A DNA stretch of 64,000 nucleotides from Phialocephala subalpina (Eukaryota; Ascomycota; Leotiomycetes; Helotiales; Mollisiaceae), in contig FJOG01000056.1 of NCBI GenBank assembly GCA_900073065.1, forward strand, positions 146,803 to 210,802. The letters run 5' to 3'. The position numbers and the translations under genes were made by a program. The notes below the pieces were generated by a model, which saw only the letters and a program-made list of their open reading frames with translations, searched no databases and had not been told where the DNA came from. Below, in pieces: positions 23,659 through 34,294 of this stretch. The first letter of the stretch is position 1, and each line of letters begins with the position of its first letter.

Positions 23659-24225
23659 TTATTTTGCTTTGATCAGCAAACCCTGTAGAGCTTCCTCGGT
23701 ATCATATTTGGCAAACAGATCCCTCCTCAGCGCCTCAATCTCATCTTTCTTCTCTGTCATAGCTCCTTCTAGCATATCGTTTGCCGATCCAATAAGATGC
23801 GCATCACTCAACCCCATAATCACCACCATGAGCACAACACTATCACTCATCTTCCCCAGCTCCCCATCGGCATCCAACCCGTTGAGAATCTTCAATAGAC
23901 TCTCAAAATCATCGTCTCCTGACGTCACGATTACCTGGAGCACTGTTTGCTCTTCTCCCGTCCTGTATTTGTGGTATATACTCGGCTTGACGGTGAATTT
24001 CTTCCCGATCTCCAGTTGTTGAGCTGATGCCTTCAAAGCGTCGAGGTCGGCCTCGGTGCTGCTGTGGACTAACATGGATCCGCTAATAAAGTCAAAGGTT
24101 TCCGCAAAACGTGTGTGGAAATGCGGCGGTACTGTTGTACCGGAGGACAATGTATTCGACGGAGATTGTACGGGCACCACCGTTCAGAGTCGTCGACTCT
24201 TCAAGTTGGAACCGGCGCTGGTCCC
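23659..24225 (-). CDS. Cupin-like protein, 5' end unresolved
   Basis: The main frame (24180 down to 23659) contains a cupin-like motif, VPPHFHTRFAETFDFISG, in which HFHT and E supply metal ligands in related proteins. A second strand pair (KFTVKPSIYHKYRTGEE) looks like cupin motif two. The rest is helical (DEIEALRRDLFAKYDTEEAL). The frame has no ATG before the cupin motif and a TGA lies just upstream at 24184-24186. A good ATG about 50 codons upstream (MSADRRWDQRRFQLEE) is in another frame. A one-base frameshift or a short intron would connect them. The copia element inserted only about 190 bp beyond the 3' end. Confidence 0.6.
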
Positions 24226-24249
24226 AGCGGCGGTCGGCGGACATGTCGT

Positions 24250-24699
24250 TATGCGTCAACCTGTGAGGGATTTGTAGATTGAACTCAAGCTTGGGGCTGA
24301 GTATTTTATATTTGAGGAGATAATAATAAGATGTGGGGGCCCCTAAATACAGATTTCGAGCGGGGAAATCAGCTTACCGCCGATAAGGTTATTTGCTGGT
24401 GCATCTAATCTTTACGCAGTGGTCCACATTTTGCGCGTCGCATCCTTATAGCAGAGAGATAAGACTAATGTACGGTGAAGAAATAATTCTATTTTTAGGT
24501 TATGGCCGGATTATAATCCTTTAAGGGGCCGTTTTGGATCCCTACCCACTCGTCAGCAAATCGAAGTATGCGCCGCGAGCATCCATTAGCCCCCACGTCA
24601 GCAGCTTCCAAATCTGGAACATCGCAACGGCCCAAAACTTTCCTTCCATCAATATCGCACTCCTCGGGAAGATGATTTTGTTTCGAATGCCACACGTGG
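24250..24699. other. Intergenic between divergent genes
   Basis: No gene is seen. It separates the cupin-like gene (leftward) from the membrane glycoprotein (rightward) and presumably holds both promoters. Confidence 0.5.
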
Positions 24700-26741
24700 A
24701 TGATTCTCCGCAATATGTCGCATTCGATGGAACAGAATTTTGGGGAGCCAGAGACTCACAACATCACCCAATCTGAAGAACCCCTTCTTCGCACCTACCG
24801 ATCCATAAAACGAATAATCGACAGGGTTGATCCAACGTTGATGATATTCTCCTTGGTAGCTGGGCTTTGCTTCTCAATTGGACACCACCTCTATTACCAA
24901 TGGCTCAATGGTCAAACTGTCGGCGATTCTACTCGCCAGCAATGGGCCTTACGGTAAGGAAGTTAGACCGCAATCTTTGAATTCGAGGTTACTAACGGGA
25001 GCAGTTTCGGAAACGCATTCGCTTCACTCGTCTCGCTGTGTTTGAAAACGGCAGTTGGGATTGCTTACCTTCAAGAAGTGTGGAGAACTTTGAAGCTCAA
25101 ATCGTTCTCCCTCAAAACACTAGATGAGGCATTTGAACTTGATCAAACTCTTTGGCCACTTCTCAATTGGAAGCTTTTCTGCAAAATGCCAACTGGAGTA
25201 ACAATAGCATTGATACTATGGTAGTTTACACAGAATGCTTCCTTGAATAGAAACATACTTACACAACCTTTTTAGGGTCATACCGATAGCTGCGTTGTTT
25301 CCAGCTGCGACTCTATCTACCGCACGAACTACCAGTACTAGCGTTGCCTCCATGACCGTTCCTAATTTCGCAATCACAAACCACAAATTAGAGGAACTCT
25401 TCATATACGAGGCGGATAATTTCAGCAACGTCTCAGGCGCTTCGCCCGAGCTCGCAAGAAACGTTGGCGCGGTAGCGATGACCGGTCAGCGAACCTCTTT
25501 CCAAGCTCCAACCAGCCAACCAAATAGTTCATACCATTTGCAAACCTACCTTCCGCTACTTCAATGTAGTCCAGCAAACAGTACAGTTCAGTCTCGGATG
25601 ACACAATACCTTCTGGGCGACGTATTAAGTGTATCTGATAAGAACGTGACTCTTAATAACCGAACCTGGTCCTACACTGGACTTGACGGGATGGGCGAGA
25701 TTGGTTTCCTAGCCCTTGCACCAACAATGACTTCCCGGGCTAGCAACCATTCTTGGGAATTAGAAGACGACTTCAACGACGTTCGAGCTGCGGATGTCAC
25801 GGGGGAGTTGTGGATTGCACTTGCAACCTGTCCCGGATCCACGAATGATATCCTGATGGAGTTCATATCCTGTGAGCTATACAATGCTTCGGTTTCCCTC
25901 GATGCCATTTCCTCTAACTTTGCTGGTACGATGACCAATATCGAAACTGAGTTTGTCAATTTGGTGAACCCAGCCTGGTCCGATTTCAAGCTGCCGAATA
26001 TTACCTACCGGGCATACGCAGCATATTTCTATGAGCTCGCTTCTTATTATATTGGTGTAGTAGAACGGAGCGACTCCTTTGGCTACAACAAGACCGGCTT
26101 GACGCAAAAGACGACGCTCGCTCTGGCTTCTCAATTTCAGCAAATGAATCAGCGGCTGCTAAGAAACGCAGGAGCGTCTGTTGTGTCTTCGAATGGACCA
26201 GGAGTTCGGAGCGGATCTTTCGCGGATGACATTGAGGCGTTCTCGCTGAATGCAAGTTTAAGTATGTTGAGTGACCCGATTCTCTGGTAAGTGGTTCTTG
26301 TATGATCATTCACCTTCCTCCCAGCGTCGCTCGTTCATCTCTTTGCAATTCTTGACAATTCAACTAGTACTCACATGGACACCGATGTTACCACGACGAC
26401 TGCTGCAACGGTCTACCTTTATGAGCCTACCAATCTCATTCTTTCATATGGCTTTGCCCTTCTGTTTAGTACCACCTCAGTCTTGATCGGCATTGTGGCT
26501 TTGCGCCACAATGGTATCAGCCATGATGCCTCGGTCTCAACCTTTGCCATAGCTATGCAAAGCGATGAGGTAGGAACTCTCATTTGCACCAATTCAGCCT
26601 CATATTTGCAGCACACTGACCACGTTTTAGATCAAAGATGCTTTGGGAAAGCATCCCCTCGACTCAAAACCACTTGGAAAGGAATTGCGCCAACTAAAAT
26701 TCCAGTTTGATGGCGAAGAACGCTTCAAGTTAAACAGGTGA
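24700..26741 (+). CDS. Fungal integral membrane glycoprotein of unknown function
   Basis: Five exons (24700-24953, 25005-25220, 25276-26286, 26368-26569, 26631-26741) join in phase to 597 residues. Membrane segments are visible near residues 47-65 (MIFSLVAGLCFSIGHHLYY), around FASLVSLCLKTAVGIAYL, around VTIALILWVIPIAALFPAA and near the C-terminus (LILSYGFALLFSTTSVLIGI). Between them is a loop of about 350 residues rich in N-glycosylation sites (NVSG, NSSY, NVTL, NHSW, NASV, NITY, NKTG, NASL), so it is likely outside the cell or in the lumen. This layout fits the fungal membrane family often labelled formylmethionine-deformylase-like. That label is historical and implies no known activity. Confidence 0.85.
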
Positions 26742-26855
26742 AGCTGGCGGCATGCGAAAAGATTACTGTCCAGCACCCAAGAGAATAAACGACTTTTACA
26801 GCATGCAAAAGCTCCAGGTGATCCCCAGAACAGCGGAGAAGACCCGCGAATCCCG

Positions 26856-27001
26856 NNNNNNNNNNNNNNNNNNNNNNNNNNNNNNNNNNNNNNNNNNNNN
26901 NNNNNNNNNNNNNNNNNNNNNNNNNNNNNNNNNNNNNNNNNNNNNNNNNNNNNNNNNNNNNNNNNNNNNNNNNNNNNNNNNNNNNNNNNNNNNNNNNNNN
27001 N
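26856..27001. other. Assembly gap (146 Ns)
   Basis: An uninterrupted run of N lies between the membrane glycoprotein gene and the HET pseudogene. Anything encoded here is invisible, and open frames spanning it are meaningless. The true gap size may differ. Confidence 1.
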
Positions 27002-27382
27002 CTCCACCTGTCCATTTCAATCGTCTTAAAAGACGCGCACGATGCCGTGCTAATTATGGACCCAAAGTATTCGCTCGGAATGATTGTCGGATGCGCATTG
27101 TTCGGAGGGGAAAGATCGACAGCTGTAGCCACGTATTCGCCATTTGTGGAGGTTCAGCTGAGGGAAGAGCGAAGTGGCTGATCCCTAAACGAATGCATTC
27201 TTATGCACCCCGTGTTGTTGCACGCGACCCAGCCAGCCACTCTACAGCTCCACTTACATAACCACTGCGATATTTCAAAGATGGACTACGCATGCTTTGC
27301 ATGTCCCCAGACATATCACCCGAATAGTGGGCTACCGCTCGAACTTCTACCGAACTTACCGTGAAGGCTTCGAGGTTTCGCG
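27002..27382. other. Intergenic between gap and HET gene
   Basis: No gene is supported. The region directly precedes the ATG of the HET pseudogene and may contain its promoter. Confidence 0.4.
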
Positions 27383-29594
27383 ATGGGGAGTCTTACTTCT
27401 ATACTTCATCACAAGGATGAGAACAATTCGGAATGGGAAAGTGAAGGAGAGGAATCTGGAAGTTTCGAAGTTGCGAAGAGTGCTTTTATACCCCCTCTCC
27501 TACCTGTTCCCGCTGATATTTCATCTGCCGGAGACAAACTTTGCGAGACCTGCACGGCGCTCGAACTTACCGCAAGACGCTTTGTTATCCTCCCAGGCGA
27601 CCCTGACAATGAACAGAACGTACCAGATGGCCCCGAAATCCCTCTCGGATTTGTCAAGGATATTCAGAACAAGACGTCTTGCCCGTTTTGTCGACTTGTT
27701 CTTGTCTCGCTTGGGGGAAGCAAGGTTCTAGTAATAGAGGGGGATGGAGAACCCACGTCTGTCGTCCCGAGTTGGAACACAGATGGTCCAAGAATGGACC
27801 CTCATCAACCATGGAACCGTACTCCACAAATTCGTGTCCTAAGACCGCACTGCAACCTAGGAAACGGCGGATTTGTGCGATTAGTCAGGCTGAACTTCTT
27901 CCCTGAGATCACGCTGCTCGCAAACGACTCTCCTATCCCGTCGCAGACATTCTTTGCTCGTCCTATTCAGCAGGACAAGATTGACTTTGGAATGGTGCGG
28001 AATTGGCTCAATCTCTGCGAAACCTGGCATGGAGATGACTGCAATGAAGTCGAGATGCTCGACACAATCACGCACCCTGCGGATGAGATCCCGGAGTTCC
28101 GTGTCATTGATGTCGTCGACAATTGCCTTGTGTATGGAGAGAGCAGCTGCACATATGCTGCTTTGAGTTACGTCTGGGACGTGTGAAGGTTCTTTGCACC
28201 TTGGAAGAAAACGTTGCTAAGTTGGAGCAGCCCGGCGCCCTGAAGCTGCCAGAGTTTTACGACCAGATTCCGTGTACCATTCGCGATGCAATGCAGGCAA
28301 CCCGTGAGATTGGTCTTCGATATCTGTGGGTCGACAGTTTGTGCATTGTTCAGGATGATATAATGGACGAAGGCACATGCGATTTCAAAGATGGATCCGG
28401 TGTATGGTACGGCTTTCGTGACTATCATCGCAGCCACAGGTGATAGTGCCAATGTTGGACTTCTAGGCGTACGGTCTGGGACAAGGAACTACCGACAGCC
28501 TGTTGAAGAGCTGACCTCAGGTTTCAGACTGGCATTTAAGCCAAGGATAGCGGATTATCTGGCCGATGCGGTCTATGAAACAAGGGGCTGGACGTAAGTG
28601 TATTCCATGGTTGAGCTCTGTGCCAAACTTATCGTTTTTAGTTTCCAGGAAAAGTTGTTCTCTAGACGAAGTCTCCAATTTATCGGTGGGGGCGTCGTCT
28701 TTCAGTGCCGTAGAGGCAATGAATGGCGTGAGGACGTGGTTTTTGGGAACGAGACGGGTATTATCGGAGACCTCGGCGTGCCTGATGAAGACAATGATAT
28801 CGGGAATTCTGAGGGACTGATACAATCATACTCGGGATTGAGCTTTACTTTCGACTCTGGCATCTACTTCGCTTTTGCCGGAATTGCGAAACACATCTCA
28901 AGAGGCCTCAAGTCGGACCTGTGCCATGGCATCCCCAAAGCTTACTTTGATTGGTTCCTTCTTTCGACGAACTTGGAGCATCAAACACGCCGCAAAAGAG
29001 CACCAAGTTGGTCGTGGTCAGGTTGGATTGGAGAGTCATGGCCAAGAATGTGGGATTGGTAGACCAGAGACATGAGCAAGATCCGGCACGCACTGCGAAA
29101 CCGAACTTGGATAATTTGGTATCAGCGTACAGCGCACGACTCTGAGGAATGCAAGCTTGTCTGGAGTCACAACCGCCAGTCCATGTCTTACCCAAGAAAC
29201 TTTTATGGGGGAAACACGCAGCAACGTTTCAAGCTCGACTGCTCTAACACACGTCCCACGCCAAGGACTTTGGTTGGTGCTCCAGAATACTTCAAAGATT
29301 CTCTCAACCCTTGTCCCGGGTCGGGATTTTTGAATTTTGGACCGTCTCTGTTACTTTCCGGCTTGACACTCCGACTACTTCGGGGATGACAGAGGTCCTA
29401 CCAAAATGAACTCCCGTTTTGGAATTTTTGGTCGAAATGGAAAAGAGGTTGGTCATATCTACGTGGATAAGACCTGGAGATCCAGTCAAATTTCAGGAGA
29501 GCACAAATTCATACTTTTATACGAAGATACAGTAGGGATAAGAGGGCAAAACATAGCAAGGACCCAGACCAGGAGCCAGGATAGAAGTACATAG
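27383..29594 (+). pseudogene. HET-domain protein, multiply frameshifted
   Basis: HET proteins act in fungal allorecognition and cell death after hyphal fusion. From the ATG at 27383 the frame runs to SYVWD and stops. Skipping one base near 28175 (a G run) restores the HET motif YAALSYVWG and continues to ATREIGLRYLWVDSLCIVQD. A second shift near 28362-28375 is needed to reach ISKMDPVYGTAFVTIIAATG. An intron at 28594-28641 then joins ETRGWT to FQEKLFSRRSLQF. A TAG at 29060-29062 interrupts the frame before RNRTWIIWYQRTAHD. Further shifts near 29325 and 29400 precede SRFGIFGRNGKEVGHIYVD. With so many lesions I call it a pseudogene, although the assembly gap nearby warns of low local quality. 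Confidence 0.85.
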
Positions 29595-30030
29595 CTATAC
29601 TACTAGAATAGCATAGGAATAGGCTAAACGAGTTACTGTAGGATCGACCAAGAAGAGTAAGTTAAGTCAAGCATTAGGTAAAGAACCGGTCTAGAAGGAA
29701 ATAATTTTAGGCTAGGCTATAAGAAACTCTATTTTAACCACGATAGTTTCAGACTATAGAACAAGGTAGACGGAGAGTTTCAATTAGGCGAGAAGGATTC
29801 GATTCATTTTCTTAACAGAGAGTCTAAGGGAACTCCACATAAGATACGAAGAAGGAACACCTCACACAAGAAAAAATCCTAGATCCTAAGAGCACCATTA
29901 AAACCAAGTAGGAAAAGGTAAACTCTCCACCTATCCGTTTAACTCATCAACAAAAACATATATAGCACCACCCCAGGTAAACAATCCTCAACCTTTCAGT
30001 TCCTACTCCCTCTCTACGGCCAGAACGCCT
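29595..30030. other. Intergenic, low-complexity AG-rich stretch
   Basis: No gene is seen. The sequence is purine-rich with short recurring tags (tagaataggc, aggctaggct) and could be an old repeat remnant. No element boundary was found. Confidence 0.35.
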
Positions 30031-30356
30031 TTAGGAAGCGATACAATCACATGAGAACAGACAGTTGGTGAGGAATGTGAGTTTGCTATCGGTGCATTGG
30101 TACTCCAAATCCATGCAGATTTTAATCTCTAGATCGTTGGAAATGAGAGCTGGAAGAGGCGAGTAGCATTGGAGGTGTCGGTTGTTAGTTTGACGTTCGG
30201 CAACAGAAGTAACAGGGACTGCAGCCACAATGGAGGCGAGGATAATGGAGGCGAGGATAATGGAGAGAACTATGAGTCTGGATTATTACAGTCATCGAAC
30301 CGCAAAAGTAATGAGTATGCGGGAGGATATTTACCTGTTGGAGCGAAGAATTGCAT
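30031..30356 (-). CDS. Small secreted cysteine-rich protein, 86 residues
   Basis: The first exon is only 22 nt (30356-30335). An intron of 65 nt follows, then exon 30269-30031. The joined N-terminus, MQFFAPTVLSIILASIILAS, is a strong signal peptide that continues IVAAVPV. The mature part of about 60 residues has six cysteines, enough for three disulfides, ending FLTNCLFSCDCIAS. I recognise no family; size and composition fit candidate effectors, antimicrobial peptides or surface proteins, but none is shown. A 15-bp unit is tandemly duplicated inside the signal sequence. A TATA box lies at 30511-30518, about 155 nt upstream. An alternative acceptor at the upstream ccag would introduce a stop, so the chosen one is preferred. 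Confidence 0.72.
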
Positions 30357-31836
30357 ATTGATGATTTGATGGGGCTGTTTGGGTTTTGAAGATGGAGCGT
30401 TGTACTTGAAGATGTTGAAGTGAAGTCTGGAAGTCGTGATGTGAGGTTATGCTTTGAGAGTTTGTTATGATGGTGATGGTAGATGAGAGTTTGAGGGAGT
30501 CCTGAACTCCTTTATATACTTTCCACCAGCATGTAACAATGGTTCTGATTGAAGAAATCGCATTTTCCCAGATCGTCGATTAGCCATGGATAGCTTCAAT
30601 GTTTGTTCAGCTGATTGACGTCGAATAGTTTTGGTCCAGCCATACTCGTTATGCATGCAGGACTCGGTCCCTGGAACAACGGCCTATTCCAGTTGTCTCC
30701 CTTCAGAATCAGGAAGCATCCCAAAGCTATGAGAAGAATCGATCTCGATCATTTTCTTCCCAAGGATCGTCAAATCCTGCCAAGTTCGCTCAAGGTAGTG
30801 ATCTTCGATGCGTGTCAATCTCAGCTTGTATCTTCTGAGCTCTACTCAGCTTCCCACAGGAAAGGAGGCGCAAGCGAACCACGGGACCCACAATCCCTAC
30901 TTTCACCACCAGTCAATAGCTATAGTCGAAAGTATGGGTATTGAAGTCCCGGAAGTTTGGAATTCCGAAGGGAAGTGCCCGTTGTGTGACGTTTTGATGT
31001 GACTCTATCGTGCTTATTTCCCCGCCTTTGTACTACAGTGTAACCCCTCCCAACGACTCCCAGAATTCCAGGACCGAACGTGAAAATAAACTTTCCTGGG
31101 TTCTCCATGGGGCCTGTCAACTGTGTCATGATTTAATCCACATTCAAGCCGTGTTTTAGGTGTGGTACAATCAGCTGTGGAATTTCTGCATTCCCAACGG
31201 CTTCTAGTATATCTAATGCGCTCGATCAACGATTCTTTAGCTCAAATCTGACGTTTTAGTCGCTTCTCGAGCTAGGAGATGAGCCAAATGTAGATTTTTA
31301 GGTTCCACCGTGCTTGTAGGGTGATGCTAGTGGTTTGGACATCACGTCCTAGTTAGCATTCTAGACCAACTCGCGTAAAAAAGGGGAGGGGATGGGGCCT
31401 TGGGCCACGTGACTCGAGGGAATCAACAACTGGTCTGTTCATCAAGCCAGGCTGGAGTATTGAGTGAGAGTTTCCTAAATCACCCTTTAGTAATAGCTAG
31501 ACATGGCGGTGGACTGAAAGATCAAGGGTGAACCAATGCCCATGGAAGACTCAAGAACAGGTCCCGTGCTAGTTATGAAACGGGATAGGTAGCCTTGTCT
31601 GCTCGCCTTGCGACGTGATGAGGCGCAACCGACGGTAGCAATAATTCCCTTCAAAACCAATGATCAACTCTGGCTGACGCGTCATATGGATTCCAAACTC
31701 GACAGCACTGGGATTCGCGTGTGGCCGTGACTCTTTCAGTGGGCTAGCAGAAAGCCAAATAGGTTTGGGGCCCATAAAACATTTTATATGGTCTTTCTGA
31801 ATCCTCATACATGGTATTCATCTAGTTTGGCTGTAG
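30357..31836. other. Intergenic, 1.5 kb
   Basis: Apart from the TATA box at 30511-30518, I see no gene, RNA or clear repeat. Open frames on both strands (for example 30615-30944) lack recognisable domains or convincing start contexts. Confidence 0.45.
30511..30518 (-). promoter_or_regulatory. TATA box of the small secreted protein gene
   Basis: On the minus strand the sequence reads tatataaa, about 155 nt before the ATG at 30356. That is a usual distance for a fungal promoter. Confidence 0.5.
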
Positions 31837-32305
31837 CTATCCTTGGTGACAAGCACAAGTGCAAGACCTCCCACACGAGTCCCCGCAGTTACAAACTACC
31901 GCAACATTCCGGTCAGAGCTAGGCAACGCCATGTTCCTCTGCTGTGCCGAATTGCAAAATGCAACAGCAACATTTCCATCTCCAGCTGTGGCCCAAACCA
32001 GGCCACCATCCACTCCCGCCCTCCCATTTCCGGCGTAAGTGATACGCGCCTCATAGCCATCGGAATATGCAGCAGCTCGACCTTTCGAACCTTGAGCCAT
32101 TGCAATTCCTGCGCTTCCGTTGTTGATTATGTTTGCCTCGGCATTGCCGTATGATAGGACGAGATCATGTCCGCCGCTGTGTTGGACTTCGCCTGCTGCT
32201 TATTAGTTAAGTGTCGGATTCATCAAGGAGAAAGTTCGACGCTGACTCACGCAGGCTTTGAACAGCTCGTTGGGACTTCGACCTAGTGCTCTGTTCGTTT
32301 CCCAT
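31837..32305 (-). CDS. Small protein with a cysteine-cluster tail, 136 residues
   Basis: Exons 32305-32251 and 32192-31837 join in phase (58-nt GT-AG intron). The N-terminus (MGNEQSTRSKSQRAVQSLRE) is not a signal peptide. The middle is rich in Gly, Ala and Asn, with repeating turns (NNGSAGIAMAQGSKGRAAAY, then GNGRAGVDGG) that suggest a beta-rich fold. The C-terminus is striking: VVCNCGDSCGRSCTCACHQG packs seven cysteines and a histidine into 20 residues and would suit metal binding, palmitoylation or disulfides. A metallothionein-like role is only a guess. I do not recognise a named family. Confidence 0.7.
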
Positions 32306-33020
32306 GGCTGTTTCCAGAAATTGGTCATATGTCGAGAAAATTGATTTGTAGAGGATGTGCGCTGGAAGGATGTGATCTAAGCAAAAGCAAGGAATAGAGA
32401 GAATGATTTCTCTCTAAAGACGTGGAGTCAAGGTCTTTTGAAACACATATATGAGATACTGGCTTGTCCCCCACAGAGATAAATCAACCTTGGGCCTGAG
32501 GAGCCTCGGAGAATGTCATAATTGGCTGTCATACGGATAGATAAGGGGGTGGCAGGTGGTCATGCAGCCCGCCAATGTTTGTAATGATACTGCAGCATTT
32601 ATAATGATATCTTCCTCCAATAGTAGACTAGGAAGAGATATTGTTGCTTCTGAAACCGTCTTCACCACATCCAGAAGGGCCGTTTGCTGCAAGGCCCTGA
32701 ATCCTTTCTCATAAACGGGGCGTCGTCGGGCGTGTTCGGGCCTGTCTGTAAGCGAGGGGGTCGTAAGCGAGCAAATCGCGGTTTCAGTCCAACGTGAAGT
32801 TCTTATCAGCTCCAATTGCAAGCCCCACGAGCTTAAAACCCATCCCCATATGTTATATCAGGCTGAGTCTCTTGTTGATCTTTTAATCGAAGCCCATCCG
32901 TCCCGGTCTTGAAAACCGAGCCTCCCCTCTTCAACACGACCAGGCTGAGCGACATTCGTAAAAGTCCACAAGACTTGCTCTTAATCCACGCAGAAACATT
33001 CACCCTCCTTGCACGCAATC
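32306..33020. other. Intergenic between two divergent small genes
   Basis: No gene is supported. The region should hold promoters for the cysteine-tail gene (leftward) and the serine-rich gene (rightward). Confidence 0.45.
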
Positions 33021-33409
33021 ATGAGCGGTCTCGAGATTCCAGCTTTGATCGCAGGTGTTGTTGGTGCCGTTGCTTCTGGTGCGTCTGCCTACAAGGACGT
33101 GACGAAGAGAGGGGGAGGGGAACAGTCTCTGTACAAGTCAGAGCGAATTACTCAAGTAAGCTCCCGAGGGAAAGAATCAGTACAGGAGGTTAACTTCGAA
33201 TTAAGAGTGGCAATACCATCCAACGCACCACAGACGTTGTCTACTCGAGTGGCACAGGACGTGCATCTCTGAGCGCAAATGGGGACATGGTAGCAAGCTC
33301 GAGTGGGGCGAGGTCGAGTGCGGTTGCGTACTCCAAATGGGAGAGTGCTCAAGTTTGGAAGACAGATACTGGATATGAGCAAAGTTCGAAGAGAGGGTAC
33401 AAGAAATGA
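33021..33409 (+). CDS. Small serine-rich protein, 112 residues
   Basis: Exons 33021-33155 and 33206-33409 join across a 50-nt GT-AG intron at a codon boundary. The N-terminus (SGLEIPALIAGVVGAVASGA) is hydrophobic enough to be a membrane or signal segment. The second exon is rich in Ser, Gly and Tyr (VVYSSGTGRASLSANGDMVA, then SSSGARSSAVAYSKWESAQ) with alternating polar residues suggesting beta strands, and ends in a basic tail (KRGYKK). I do not recognise the family. It lies about 0.7 kb from the divergent cysteine-tail gene of similar size. Confidence 0.62.
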
Positions 33410-34294
33410 TTAACTAGGATGCGTTTGAGCTTGTTGGTACGTCGAAGCGAAACTGCAGTTCCATTCTGTGTTCGAATAAATCATGGCGGGAACTTAAGGA
33501 GAATTGAAAGAAGCTTTGGTCTTGTCACTGTATTCATCGAAATCTTTATTTTCAACGAAAACTCTGACGGCTCCCTCCCTCTCGCCAGTCCAAGAAACCA
33601 AGATTTCCCGAGGAGCTCAGAAAGTGTCTTGCCAGCGGATGATCTCTTGATTTCTTGCCTTGCAGGTCGTACGGTGGAGAGGCTAAGAAGCAGTTTCGAT
33701 CCATCCTTTCTCTTCTGGTAGTATGACACAACAATTCTTTTCTTCCTCCCAAGGTCGGTTAGTCAGCCTTGCTGTTTCTACTCAGGCGCTAATCACCTTT
33801 GGCTCACTCTTGGCTCACCCGGCTCACCTAACTCACCTGAGCAACCCAGGCAACCTTGAACAATACCCACTATTCTTTCCCGCCTTGATCTTTCATACTC
33901 TTAACCACAAATGTTCAATGTAAGCTAGTAGCGGTGCTATCGATTTTGAGCAGGTTTTAACGGTCACCTGCTAGGGAGCCCAAACAAGCTCCGAGGGGAC
34001 CCAATCCGGACCCTCACTGAAATAGATCCATGTTATGCGATGGATTGCCGGGAAAGTGGGTGGGATATGAAGGCACTATTTAAGAAGTATTTCTGAGGGT
34101 GTTTGCTATATTTTACTTATGTTTCTGTCCACGACCTGTACAAGTAAAAAATAATTCGGGGAGAATAATTCAGGATAACTTGTATATTATATTAAGTAGC
34201 TCTGAGTTTAGTACTTCTTTCATTCCTACAAATACCTTCTACCACCTGATACAATTCTATCTCTTTATTACTGTTGTAATAAATCTAAAACTAC
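33410..34294. other. Intergenic
   Basis: No gene is supported. A short run of ggctcacc-like repeats lies at about 33798-33840. Confidence 0.45.

Noticed and set aside
26627..27261. Open frames spanning the N run
   Set aside because: They exist only because Ns are read as open; nothing can be said of the sequence inside.
30615..30944. Rightward 109-codon open frame
   Set aside because: The start context is poor, no domain is visible, and it overlaps the likely promoter region of the small secreted protein gene.
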